From Atriophallophorus winterbourni (taxonomy: Eukaryota > Platyhelminthes > Trematoda > Plagiorchiida > Microphallidae): a DNA stretch of 64,000 nucleotides. The position numbers and the translations under genes were made by a program. A model generated the notes under the pieces. That model saw nothing but the letters and a program-made list of their open reading frames with translations, was not told the origin of the DNA and did no database searches. The stretch covers positions 26,083-90,082 of the forward strand of contig JACCGJ010001458.1 in NCBI GenBank assembly GCA_013407085.1, written 5' to 3'. Positions 23,297 through 35,662 of this stretch are shown one piece after another (the stretch's first letter is position 1; the number at the start of each line of letters is the position of its first letter).

Positions 23297-23372
23297 CAGT
23301 GGAACCCGGGTACAACGAATCGCTGGGGATAGAGTAAAATGTTCGTTATAAGCGGAGTTCGTTGTAAGTAAA
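23297..23372 (+). mobile_element. Pogo/Tigger-like DNA transposon terminus
   Basis: It begins CAGTGGAACCC after a TA and carries the alternating ACAACGAA, GGGG, GTTCGTTATAA and GTTCGTTGTAA words typical of pogo/Tigger terminal inverted repeats. The opposite terminus was not found before the gap, so the element may be solitary, truncated or extend into it. It sits directly against the LINE remnant, as if inserted into it. Confidence 0.6.
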
Positions 23373-24159
23373 CCGCATTGTCAGACATGTAATTTTACCG
23401 CCGTTTTTCTGTACACGTGAAAACAAGTGAAGAATGTCTTACCTTTGTGTCTTTCTGCATGCGTGTAATCCATTTAATGATTAGATAATGCCACACCACA
23501 CAGATCACAACATTAAATCCAAATTCATGTTATTAATAGTAAATTTATTATAAAACGAAGTAGTAAAATCATCTTGCCCACACTGACAGTCCAATCTCAA
23601 GTTTTCCTGAAGTAGCTGGCGATACTCTTTTGTTTAAGTTTCGAATTCAAGTTCTCTTTCGACGTCTCTTCCTTCTATCCTAAAAATCTTCTGCAGAGAT
23701 CAAGAGCACTCCTGGCATCTTTCACAGACGGAGCTACCAATCACAGAGAATTCACGTGATTTTCTTGTACGTGCGTGCGAGTCAGTTAGCACACTGTAGG
23801 CCAGGCTGCCTGTGTCTCGCCAAGCTTGTGTGTCCCAGTTCTATTCTTAGCGCACTGCAGGCCACTCTTTGACGGAGTTTGGGTTAAAGGCAAAACAAAG
23901 CGAGTCGGGCAATCGATTGGAATATGTTTTGGACCGATCTGGTTATTCCCATATCATGTATTACTGTCACAAAGGAGTGGATCTGCACAGGCACTCTTCC
24001 ATTTTTAGACCTTTTTAGCACAAAAGTAGAACACTTGTTGCTCGACGAAAGGGAGCGAAAACATGCGGTACGTTTAAGCGAGCCAAAGTGCTCATTACCA
24101 CACTGTTATCCAAAAAGTTTTGTAAAAGCCAATTGATGAAGGTAAAATCCCCATCCAAA
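23373..24159. other. Unassigned DNA between transposon remnants
   Basis: It may hold the body of the pogo-like element and the 5-prime part of the Penelope-like element. No protein domain could be read confidently. Confidence 0.3.
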
Positions 24160-24591
24160 AATCGGGAAAATTGGCGCGATCACAGTCTGGTTCACTTATG
24201 TAAACGGCACTTCTGAAGCGATACGTAGAATCTTGAACCAGGCGGCTACGCTAACTTATAAGAAAGGAAAACTATCCGTTCGGTTCTGATGCACGTCAAG
24301 GATAAGACGCCTTTATCAAGCGTTAGGAACAGCATCTACAGAATCAACTGTAAGGATTGTGTTTACATAGGGCAGACTTCCATGGAAATTCACACTAAAA
24401 ATCGAAGAACACCGAAAGCGTATCCGGAGACAGCCCCGGTATGCGAGGGAATATCAATCCCTTATTCGTGATTCCGCCTTGGCGGAGCACGTTTCAGATA
24501 CGGGCCAAAGCGTAGATTTAGACAATGTGGCAATATTGAGACGCGGTATTGAACCGTCTAGCGAACGCCTACATGCGGAGGCGGTCGAAAT
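24160..24591 (+). pseudogene. Penelope-like element, RT C-terminus and GIY-YIG region
   Basis: The coding order is SEAIRRILN (a linker typical after the RT of Penelope-like elements), then VKDKTPL, a Cys-containing lead-in (YRINCKDC), and VYIGQT, the YIG half of a GIY-YIG endonuclease. An EEHRKRIRR-type helix and SALAEH, then DNVAILRRG, follow. A stop lies upstream of VKDK, and a frame change falls at about 24385-24400, so it is decayed or truncated. The frame runs into the sequence gap. Penelope-like elements copy themselves by RT plus GIY-YIG nicking and are known to carry hammerhead ribozymes, which links this remnant to the ribozyme repeats around it. Confidence 0.8.
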
Positions 24592-25591
24592 NNNNNNNNN
24601 NNNNNNNNNNNNNNNNNNNNNNNNNNNNNNNNNNNNNNNNNNNNNNNNNNNNNNNNNNNNNNNNNNNNNNNNNNNNNNNNNNNNNNNNNNNNNNNNNNNN
24701 NNNNNNNNNNNNNNNNNNNNNNNNNNNNNNNNNNNNNNNNNNNNNNNNNNNNNNNNNNNNNNNNNNNNNNNNNNNNNNNNNNNNNNNNNNNNNNNNNNNN
24801 NNNNNNNNNNNNNNNNNNNNNNNNNNNNNNNNNNNNNNNNNNNNNNNNNNNNNNNNNNNNNNNNNNNNNNNNNNNNNNNNNNNNNNNNNNNNNNNNNNNN
24901 NNNNNNNNNNNNNNNNNNNNNNNNNNNNNNNNNNNNNNNNNNNNNNNNNNNNNNNNNNNNNNNNNNNNNNNNNNNNNNNNNNNNNNNNNNNNNNNNNNNN
25001 NNNNNNNNNNNNNNNNNNNNNNNNNNNNNNNNNNNNNNNNNNNNNNNNNNNNNNNNNNNNNNNNNNNNNNNNNNNNNNNNNNNNNNNNNNNNNNNNNNNN
25101 NNNNNNNNNNNNNNNNNNNNNNNNNNNNNNNNNNNNNNNNNNNNNNNNNNNNNNNNNNNNNNNNNNNNNNNNNNNNNNNNNNNNNNNNNNNNNNNNNNNN
25201 NNNNNNNNNNNNNNNNNNNNNNNNNNNNNNNNNNNNNNNNNNNNNNNNNNNNNNNNNNNNNNNNNNNNNNNNNNNNNNNNNNNNNNNNNNNNNNNNNNNN
25301 NNNNNNNNNNNNNNNNNNNNNNNNNNNNNNNNNNNNNNNNNNNNNNNNNNNNNNNNNNNNNNNNNNNNNNNNNNNNNNNNNNNNNNNNNNNNNNNNNNNN
25401 NNNNNNNNNNNNNNNNNNNNNNNNNNNNNNNNNNNNNNNNNNNNNNNNNNNNNNNNNNNNNNNNNNNNNNNNNNNNNNNNNNNNNNNNNNNNNNNNNNNN
25501 NNNNNNNNNNNNNNNNNNNNNNNNNNNNNNNNNNNNNNNNNNNNNNNNNNNNNNNNNNNNNNNNNNNNNNNNNNNNNNNNNNNNNNNNNNN
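24592..25591. other. Assembly gap of 1000 N
   Basis: Exactly 1000 unresolved bases, a conventional scaffold spacer. True length is unknown. Long open frames across it are artefacts. The flank is a Penelope-like element, a plausible cause of the break. Confidence 0.98.
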
Positions 25592-28030
25592 GCTGCAATA
25601 AGATTTCCGCAACTTCCAAAGACTCGATCAAAGTATAACATGTTGCCTTGCACAACATATTGACAAAGAAATTCCCTTAATCCATTGATATGATCTGTTT
25701 AATTGCCACGAGCTGCAATTTAACCGTTGCGCTGAAAGTTCGACTATTTGAAAATAAAGCTTCATACTTCTTCTAACTGATCTCCGATGAATACAATCAC
25801 GCGCTAAGGATTAGTTGTTCCTTCACGAAATTGCCCGAATTTCCAGACCATTTGGTGAATTAATTGAAGAGAAACCTTCATCTTCAATTCATTTCAATAA
25901 CACATTCGTATTGTACGACTGCTATGCATATGGAATATCTTCACTTGAATTATTTAGTATAAATTTAAGCGATACGAAATCATTCTTAGGTTTTCATCTG
26001 TTAGGCCTTGGGTCGAAATATTCATCTTCGCTTCACGCTTCCTATGAGTAACAGACAATGTTGCTACGCGTGCCAGCTTCGAAATATTGCAGCACTGCCC
26101 ACGCATTTTGAAAGTTGTTTTATTCATTTTCTGCCTAAATGCTTGGTGTTTTTCACGGGAGAACTTACAATGAAAATTCCTATGCATTAAAATATTATCG
26201 AACTACGAGGGATTAACGGTATGCAAATTATAGGGATCATTCGAAAATTAAAATCGATCGGTAAGTTGGCTCGCAGTTGCTACACTCTAAATGACGAATT
26301 CATCAATCTTACATGAACTGATCAAGCAACAATATAAAGTTGAAAGTCACCTATCTGGTTTTCCACAAACTCTAATGCCATTTGCCATTTAATTTTCAAG
26401 CGAACTATTAGAAAACAACGACACACGTTGTGCGCAAAATCGCTGATAATCGCGAAAGCCGATTTTCTGCTGTGTTGTCTAAAGTTTTCATTTATATTTA
26501 GGCTTCAGTTGATTAAATTTCGAAATTGCCACCGAACGCCACTCAGCGACTTCATGAACGGCATACTACTCCTAGTCCTCTCATATCACGCTAACAACTA
26601 TGTCAAACGAATCTCTTGTGAATTAGTAATACCAACAAATAAGTGACGTGATGTTGTCTACATTATTGCAATTGACTAACGTACAGTATTTGAAACTTTT
26701 TTTACATCACTGACAAGAGTTCATTAATTTTCGGGAATCAAAATGAAGGGTTTCAAGTAAAACGCATCCGACATGAAGTCCACCTGATAGTTGATTACAT
26801 AAGGCACAGAATCACTCAGTTTAATAATGCGACTATACTGTGTAAACATAATACAATAGACTGTTCTCTGAACTTCGCAAATGACTCCTAACAGCGACAT
26901 TCAAATAACGCGAAAGAAAAGCAATAAGGTGAACAATATATTTTATTTCTACTCGGATTGATACTTTCGCGATCGAAACGTCATACACTTTCTGGAGCAT
27001 GTAGAGGCACCACAACCTCATACACATGCAACATAATAGAGTCATCCTGTTGGCATACCTCGGAATTATCAAGACATTGATGGATGATTTAGGAAGTGAT
27101 GATGATTCTATATATGGAAGGTCTGGGAATCGCATATTTGGGAAAATGTTACTATTTTAAAAACAACGACATTAATAGCAAAACATACAATGATAATTAA
27201 GGAACTAAATGAATGTGGAAAGTGTGATGAATACACTGCAAATAGTGGAAAAGAACTGATGTGTCATTTGATTTAACGAGCCGTGAGTTGAAATCATCGA
27301 ACGGTATTGTTGCTTCTTAGCTATTCATCACCAACACGATGCTCGCACGACCCAAATCCGAAAAAAATCATGTAACAAATAGGATTTTCTTATTTATTAA
27401 GGCACAAAACTTTGCATGACTAATAAACAGACCATTGTAGACAATGCAAGTACACGGATCGACTTGTTCAATATTATTCTCAAATGATAAATAGTATTCT
27501 ATTTATTAAATGTTATATAATATATAATATTCCCTAGCATGCCATGCAGAACGAAAATGGTCAGAAACAAGTGAAATTATACGCTAAATGTGCATCAATA
27601 ATGCTAAGCATAGGAATAATTATAAAACTGCTACATATCACGCTGTCGTTTCAATGAGTTGCCCACCGCGATACTCGGATATTCTTTTCTTGAAAATCGA
27701 TAAACATTTAAACATCAGTCTACTCATAAATGAATAGTAGTAAGAAACAAAATATCCCCCCTGATGAAGCCCTACATGTATACTTATTATTTCATTGAAA
27801 TTCAATCCCACTAATTTAATGGTTAGAGAAATATAATTTGCTTCACTTGGACCGATAATTGGTATGTATTGCTCTATTTTTCAACATTGATTAGTCTCAA
27901 TATTGTTCAGAGTTGATCAGGTTTATTCTACATCAAATTATTAGAATATACATCAAAAAATCTCTCTGATTATTTTCAAACTTACTTCTTCCATTGGAAA
28001 AGAAATAGTTCAGATAACAGAGCGTTGTGT
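25592..28030. other. Unassigned AT-rich DNA
   Basis: No gene or recognised repeat. The remainder of the Penelope-like element was not recognisable on this side of the gap. Confidence 0.35.
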
Positions 28031-28034
28031 TTCT

Positions 28035-28130
28035 TTATTTCCCTCACTTTCACTCCACTACCAGTTTTCAATTGTTTGCCTTCATAATACCGACACTGCA
28101 AGCTCAGTTTTGTGAGCCTTCAAACCGTGT
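28035..28130 (-). repeat. Family A ribozyme repeat remnant
   Basis: Minus-strand remnant with CTGGTAGTGGAGTGAAAGT and a damaged catalytic box. Recognisable mainly by the CACTCCACTACCAGTTTTCA segment and the trailing CTCAGTTTTGTGAGCCTT. Confidence 0.6.
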
Positions 28131-29762
28131 AACTAAACAAAGTTGCAATTGATCGCTTTTTGTTAAATAATTAACATAAATAATGAAACACAACATATAA
28201 AGTCAGAATCAGAAACCGATTCTAAGTCGAGCTTTCATCAATGGCCAATGGTGTTGCTTATTTCTCGTTCAGCATTTCAAGGGTATATACTGATAACTGC
28301 TGTTCTCCTGTCAACTATTCAGGGATCATAATCCCTGAAAACTAAGCACAGTATCTTTACGTTGATATCCGTCAAGGGCCATTATTATCGCTATTAATCA
28401 ACTCGAAAACTCCATTTAGTTTAGTGCAAATGTTGCTGATACCCTCTAGCTCAATACCACGAATGACTCTTAAAATAAGATGCTTTGAAAACCATTGGTT
28501 GTTGCTTTTTCATGAAAATAAATTTGAAAAACATTCGAATCGTGCAGTTCTTGGGTAACATTTGTGTATTAATTTATCACGTTTCCAGTATTGAATATTC
28601 CCATGGGTCTGACAATGATTCGTTACCCAAAAACGGCTCTAACCGATGATGTTCGTATTTACTTTAATGATAATGATTAGATCTTTCAACATTAGTAGTT
28701 AGGTTTTTGACAATATGTTACGTGCTAGAACACAGTATCTAACGTTTAAATTGTGACAGATGGTCCACGATGATGGATTTCTGCTTGTGCATTCACCGTT
28801 ATTCATTCACACATTTTTGTTTGCTCCAAAACAAAAATATTGCGCAATCGTTTAATTTCCACACTATATTCTTAAATTTTCTGTATTTGTACCTGATGGG
28901 GCCTGTTATTGCAAAACAATTTTCGGATTAACAAATATTGGTAAATGTTTGAAACTCATCAGGAAACCATATTCATTATTTGCAATGAATCAGATGAGGG
29001 ATTAACCGAATATCTTTTTTCCCTTTGTGTGTATTATTCGGTCTGTCTATCCTCCACGTGTTCGCGAATCGATTAATAGAGATTCTAGATCCGATTAGAA
29101 ATCACCAAGAGAAATACGGCGTCTTGATTATATTTTATGATAATTGACAAGCAAACTGATGTTTCAGGCCAAACGAATCCTATTGTGCGATATGGCAACC
29201 TTATTTATCAATGGACTACTTCTGAAAACAGTTCAAATTTTGTGGGATACATTTGCTCACGTAAAGTTCAACGTGCTCATTTTAATAAGTACGTCGAAAG
29301 AAATGCTTTCACACTTTTTGCTAAATCGATGGAATAGCTATGTTTTGCACATAATACGATTATTGGCTGATTTTTTTTATGGTAAAACTGGAACCTCGAC
29401 GACTGACTGACCGATGCATGTTTGATACGTTTATTGTTTGTAATGAGGAAGAAAAACAACCCAGCGTCGATGAACAGATTTCCAAGTAGGGATGACGATT
29501 CATCCTGATCCATTGAACGATAAATAGGTCGATGCCAAAAACTTTACCAAAAAATTATACCGGAGAATGCTTGATGTCGTGGAGTTTGCCTTAAAGATGT
29601 CACCTCTAGAATCTCCTTGAACAGCAGGTGTGAACAAAAAGCTCAAAGGACGTTCATCTTTGGAAAATTGAGAATAACATTCACTCACAACTCAATGATC
29701 AGACAGCAGCTCAGAGATAAACTAATTCGTCAGGCAAACTCAAAATGTTTTCACCAATTCAC
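28131..29762. other. Unassigned AT-rich DNA
   Basis: Nothing recognised apart from a possible tiny minus-strand exon (29604-29657) bounded by a CCAAAG acceptor and an AGAG|GTGACA donor, which is too short to judge. Confidence 0.3.
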
Positions 29763-29915
29763 CTGTCCCTATGGAGCTGGATAGATTGAGTGTACAACGA
29801 GGAAACTGGAAAAGCGAATGTCTGAGCACCACCCTAGTTGGCTGATCGAAAGTTATTCGAGGAAGGTGAAATGTTCGATCCTGTCCATTTGGTTGAATCG
29901 GGCCACCGATTAAAT
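29763..29915 (-). CDS. Weak candidate exon, unknown protein
   Basis: A 153-nt open stretch between an acceptor (CATCCTCAG before 29915) and a donor (ACAG|GTGAAT after 29763), phase 1 at both ends. The peptide has balanced, protein-like composition (for example PNGQDRTFHLPRITFDQP) but no recognised domain. Its phase does not join directly to the 34149-34343 exon, so an unseen exon would be needed if both belong to one gene. Confidence 0.28.
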
Positions 29916-32900
29916 CTGAGGATGTGTTCTCCAAATGACACTCGCTTTAATTGAGTGTTTTGTTACGGATTAATCGCGAACTATGCTGTCACGGAAACAG
30001 CACACATTTCTTTCAGGTGGAGGTCATTTTGATGGCGGCATTCGGACGGTGTTTAATCAAATGATAATTGCTATTTGAATTTCGCCATGAAGTGCCACTC
30101 AGCACCGCATTGTGAATGTAACCACATCGCCTGTCACATTAAAGGTGCTGATATAACTTGTAAGTTTCTCAAGTTCAAGCACCCTTTATCATTTATTTAC
30201 CAATTCAAGTGATCGCATGATTAGTGAAATTACAACGAAACAGTTGCGGCATGTGTGAAATGAACACACATGCAAATATGGATAATTTGATCGAATCTAT
30301 GGGTTTTTATCCTATTCATATGAATATTTGCACGTTCTTGAACAGGTTGCTTGTGCTTCATATCCAAAACTTGTTGCACAAATTGCACTTGTTACTAATA
30401 ATCATGTACTAGTGTTGCCCACGTGGGGAAATGATGCACTAACATGGAAATATTCTTTTTTGTTATTGCCAGCCACCTATCGTGGATGAACCCTGTTAGG
30501 TGGTGTTAGTTATAAGCTTCACATTTTATCGAAAGTGAACGACCAGACCGATCATATTTGTAATCTTGGACCAGCTACTATCCAATAACACACTTTTCAC
30601 TAGCCCCAAGCTTAGGCGTTACACTCGCTTCAATACATTTAACGGAAAGATTTTCTCTGTTTTAAATGGGATCAATCAGTAAGATGCTCCCAAATTAGAC
30701 GTAACGCCTCAGATTATCAAAACCATTCGGAAATCGTTATTTTTAACTCACATTTATGCTAAAGACGAGAAAGGTGAAACGAAAATAGAAAATATTTCAC
30801 ATTTCGTCCATTTATTGCAAGTACGATCCAGTTTTTGTGTTCGGTTGAATGAGAAATTTCGAGTGAATTCGTTTCAATGGCCGATTGAGGTTGCCCAGGT
30901 TACGGGGTCAACAACGGGGCATAATGCATTCATTGGCATGACCGTATCCGTTATACTTAGATGGATATTTGAGAACAGATGTACAACTTCAAGCTTGCAG
31001 AGCTCGAGAGTGATAATATGTCTGTATATGACTCAGCCCCTTCAAAACTTGTTTGGTATTTGATTGCATATGCTGATCGGTAGCATAAATGTTTGCATAT
31101 TAATATTTTATACGCGATTAACCACTTTTCGGAAACTAATAATGATGACCGCATCGCCAAAAGCTTCACGGTGCAAGAAAATAGCGCTGATCGATGTGTT
31201 GGAAAACTACAAAAACCTTCAAAGTGCACCTATTAAAGTGATTTATAACCATCATGACAGGGCACACGGTCTTATCGTAGCTCAACAATATTCAAGGTCT
31301 GTCAATACTTTGGATTCTGACGACCTGACAAACTTTTATTATTTGCAATACTTCTTCTTCTTCTTTATACAACGAAAAACAATCAAATGCAGATTCACAA
31401 AGTAATTCTTGCTCAGGCCATCAAGGAGCACTTTTTACTTTCTCAAACTACCATAGGGAAAACATAAAGGATAGGGTTGATTGTTGTTGTTGTTGATTTT
31501 TTATAATGAAAACCACACACGATTGCTCTAATCGTAACAAGCTCAGCGCCCACCATGGCCAGTACATTTTTTAGCCGACTTAGATTTGGTCAGCTAAAAG
31601 CAATTTATAGCTGATTCTGATTCGTACTGACGTCCTTAGTTTGAAGTAGCTTATGTATCACAAGCGAAACGTTTGCAATAAACTGTTCTAACCGATGGAT
31701 TACAAAATCTTTCTTCTTTATGAACATGTTTCCCTGATCGGTCACAAATATTTTGCACTACATTGAAAATTTTTTATCAGTTACCATTCGAATTTATTTA
31801 CTCCTGTGAGCATCCAGGTAACGAGAAAAATCTGCACAATTAAAAGAAACTTGTTGGGATAATATATGGATAAAATCTATAAGCGACAAAATACAATTAC
31901 AAGCACGAATAGACAGCCCAGACCATTAAGTGACTATCCGGGAAACAAATTTGAAGACCGAAGGAAAGTATGATTTGAGTACATTCTGCGTTAGAGTCAT
32001 CGGAATGGATACTGATCAAGAGATCCTTGCCTTAACAGTGGCTTTTCAGGAGCATCTGAAAAAGAATAATGTCAGATTTGACTATTATAAATAAATAAGT
32101 AATATATAGGATGAAAAATATTTTCTTGTGCTGCATATGTTGATAATCCATTTCGTGATGCATAACCTCTATTCACCAGAATTCATCGGGGAGTAATATA
32201 TCAACTGTACATATATTCATTTAAAAAATTATGTTGTTTATATTCAAAGTGATTTTTGAACTAGAAAGTAAAATTATACAAATTTGGATCAAATTTGAGA
32301 TTTCAATGCAGAACATGGCGAATGCTGGACAATCAAAAGTTGAACAGATTAAGAAGACTCACTAAATGATGGGAATCATATTTGTCAAAGCAACACGTTT
32401 CGGGCAATTATTCATATACATCGAAAATAAATTTAAGTATGCACCATATTTACATTGTAATTCTGATTCGATAAGTTTGACTACAGAACCATTTTCGTTT
32501 TAATCGATGCTGCAGGTGGAATGATTCCGCTTCTTGTGATAATATTTTTTGTAAAATAAATTCAGATATTTCGATAAAAATTAAATATATTCACATTTTT
32601 CAGACTATCGAAAGACCTTTGTGTCTAAAGCTTCTCACAATATACAGAAGTACCATGAATAATTCAAACGGAATATTTTAAGTTCACAGTGAGCTAATGT
32701 TATAGAATTATAGTTCCAATAACGGAAATAATATTGCTGAAAAAAGTTGATGCGTAAAAGTTTATATTTAGTAGCGAAGAGAGCGTGTATTGAATAAAAA
32801 ACAGTAAAATCATATGTTTCCAGATTGAATATGGTATTTTACACACATCAAGGAAGTAAAAATGACCAATACGCGTTAGAACAAATTTTGATAACAGCTA

Positions 32901-34148
32901 TCTTGTACCACCTAATCATACCCGAAAAGAAAACGACTAACGGTATTGTGAACTTTGAGTCGATGAATGAAATTTCATGAACAAAATTATTTATAATACA
33001 TGTTTCTATAACTGATATTTGTAAAATAATTACGATCGGCGATAATGGGATTTGTTCGAGATTCACTATCATCCTTTAGATGCAATTATCGAATTCGGAA
33101 CGCGATATCCCGAGTCTATATACTGTAATAGATATATTCAACAGCTTTATCAAGCCTGTGCTGATGCAGAGTTTGAAAACTTGTCCATTCAGGCATTGGT
33201 ACCTCAGAGATACGGCAGCATTCGCTGAGGATAAGTTTGCCTGTGTACATGAAGAACAAAGTGTTAATGTCCATTGCCCTTCGCGGGTAAAATGCCTGAA
33301 TTAAGCAAGTAAGTAACATTCCAAGTCCTTAAATTTGCCAATAAACAACGATATATTAGGCTTCAACGTGACACCCGAGTACGAATATAGAATATACTTT
33401 ACAAACTGGAAGACGACTAGCATACACGAGATTGTTGCAAGAGTTTTGCTAATTTGAAACTACTCACGATTACTAGTTACTATAAAAGTTACATAAGCTC
33501 ATCAGAGCTACCTCAAAACTTAGAGCTCAAGTTTACAGTATAGTGGTAAAGCAGTATCACTACCGTGAGCAAGTATTTTCGAGGGAAAATTACCAAAAAA
33601 CATATCATCTTGCTGAGAATAATCCAAGCTCCAGGTGCTAATACGTATGGCAAGAAGAATTTAATTGAATGCTTACTAGTTAGAAGAATAAATCTGCTGT
33701 TTTTGTCTCTGCAAGATAATTTGCGTATACTATCTTACCAAAATTTGCTAATATGAACGTTCTCAAGGCCGATTGTAGGGCAGGTCATGATGCCATTGAC
33801 ATAAATATTGAACGGTCTGGATTAGATTGAGACCTATATGAAATAATCTCTTCTGCAGATTGCCTTAAATAGGGGTGAGTCCAGTTCATGCATTTTAAAT
33901 GAATGTCAACGCATTTGTGCATTATTATTGGATAAATCGACTCACAGAGAATACGATTGATCGCTCATTGTTCAGGTCATCTTTCAAACTTAATTACAGC
34001 AATATTTTCTGAAATTAATCAACCCTCACGACAAAATATCGAATCGCCCCAATTAAATGCAAAGCAGTATATGTTATTATTTTTGACTCGATATCACTCT
34101 AAATACACTGATCATTTTTGTCCCATGAAAAATAACAAACGAACTTAC
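29916..34148. other. Unassigned DNA, probable intron
   Basis: It contains CTT- and GTT-rich microsatellite-like runs (31350-31365, 31471-31497) and a copy of repeat C (about 31536-31620). No coding exon is supported. Confidence 0.35.
31536..31620 (+). repeat. Low-copy interspersed repeat C
   Basis: Diverged second copy of the repeat at 6803-6880, same orientation, sharing AACAAGCTC, ACCATGG and AGATTTGGTCAG-type words. Confidence 0.4.
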
Positions 34149-34343
34149 ATTTCAGCCAGTTGAACCACAGAGAACCTATTTGAACTTGCATTCCTATTTT
34201 CAAAACGGGAATTAGAGCCGTTACGATGCGTTTCCATATACCGCGATTGAACTTTCTTTGTCGATTTCATCGTGGGCGAGTTTGCTAATGGGCATTCAGC
34301 GGAAATAAGTTCTTTAATTTTGACACGTTCTTCGGAATCAGAG
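34149..34343 (-). CDS. Probable internal exon, unknown protein
   Basis: A 195-nt open stretch bounded by an acceptor (TTCCTTTGCAAAG before 34343) and a perfect donor (AT|GTAAGT after 34149). It enters and leaves in phase 2. The peptide is hydrophilic and basic to mixed: SDSEERVKIKELISAE, then KSTKKVQSRY, then an Asn/Arg-rich end. It could be a disordered or nuclear-protein segment. It joins in frame to 35396-35662 upstream and, with no further exon, to the bHLH exon downstream. No family was recognised. Confidence 0.5.
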
Positions 34344-35395
34344 CTTTGCAAAGGAACGGAATGTATAAAAAATTTTTATTCTCAATGTTTTTATTAATAA
34401 ATATCAGTGTTTCATGGAGTCAATCAATTAAAATTTCAAATTTTAGAAAGCAGTCCATTATCGATGGGACAAAGCGAATTACGGTAAAGATATGAATTCA
34501 ATTAAATTTGTATATTTTTATGTTATTTCACTTGCATTAATTAAAGAATAAGTGAATACAAACGATTTACTGCTTTGTGGAAAACACGTTTGGAATCCTC
34601 TAGATATTCTATTAACACAGTATACTCAAGCAATAATTCAATCATTTCAACGGTATAATTTTACTGAAGTTAGATCCGAGTGATGTCTATGACCACTGCG
34701 TGACTTGGGCAGTTTCTTAAATGTTGCTATTCCTGAAGATTTAACACGTATCAAAAATATATCAACAATGATCTGGACCACTAAGACTTCCAAGAAAATC
34801 GGAAGTAAAACGATCAAATGTTTGAAAGAGCCGCTTCTGGATCGGTTACTTTTTCAACTCAGATAGATACCTCAAGAGTTTGACTGATATAAGCACTCTG
34901 TTAAAACAATATTTTTAGAAAATCATCCTGTTATTTTACACAGCACATAAACTATAATTCTTGGTGACTTTATTTAGATGTTATAGACTTTTTATTTCTC
35001 TGAAATAAAGACACTAATTATTTAAAAGTCTTACTGCGTTTCACCACAGTCACCTAGTGCTAACTGTCGTGTATATTCACCCAGATGCCTAAAATAATGT
35101 TTTAAGCAAATAAATTTCTACCAATCTACCACATCTACACAAAAGTTGCTTTTCAGTTAAAATTACAAAACACCTTCTGTAAAAAGAATCATAGGAAAAA
35201 AATCAGTTACGTTCCAGCTAACAATTCTAGGAAGATTTATAATGATTTTTCTACTGGTAAGGACATTTCTCTTGAAATTCTTGTATTTTTTCAGGAAATT
35301 GTTTGAAAATCTTCATATTATTAACCTTGACGTGTTTACATCGAGTAAACACTTGCTTGAATTTTATCATCATATAAATAAACTTCAAGACTCAC
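34344..35395. other. Probable intron
   Basis: AT-rich non-coding DNA between two exon candidates on the minus strand. No other feature recognised. Confidence 0.4.
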
Positions 35396-35662
35396 AGAGA
35401 TGTGTTCATTCTATAGCCAAGGAGACATGAATCTGAAGTTTTTTCATCGCGTGGAACAGATTCTAAAGCTGTCGATAAAGCACTCGACACGTCAATTTCG
35501 GAACATCGACTGTACAACATGTTCTCCGACAACCTTGAACTGGAGCAAATCGACTGATTTTCTCCAATTGGTTTCTGTGAGTTCAGTGTGTGTCGTCGTT
35601 GGCATTCTTTCTGTTCAGACTCAGCACATAATTGCTTGATGTTGAACGATAGGTCTGACTGT
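35396..35662 (-). CDS. Probable internal exon, unknown protein
   Basis: A 267-nt open stretch from an acceptor (ACTTTATTAG before 35662; an alternative AG lies four bases further in) to a strong donor (CT|GTGAGT after 35396), phase 2 at both ends. The peptide is Ser-rich and probably disordered (ESEQKECQRRH, then SICSSSRLSENML, then DVSSALSTALESVPRDEK). Being a multiple of three, it could be included or skipped without frame loss. It joins in frame to 37063-37933 and to 34149-34343. No domain recognised. Confidence 0.5.

Noticed and set aside
24454..25663. Open frames of 347-399 codons across 24454-25663 on both strands
   Set aside because: They consist almost wholly of N from the assembly gap and are artefacts.
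33116..33319. Possible exon after TTCATGTACACAG on the minus strand
   Set aside because: In the phase required by the neighbouring exon candidate it hits a stop after about 12 codons, and no clear donor precedes it.
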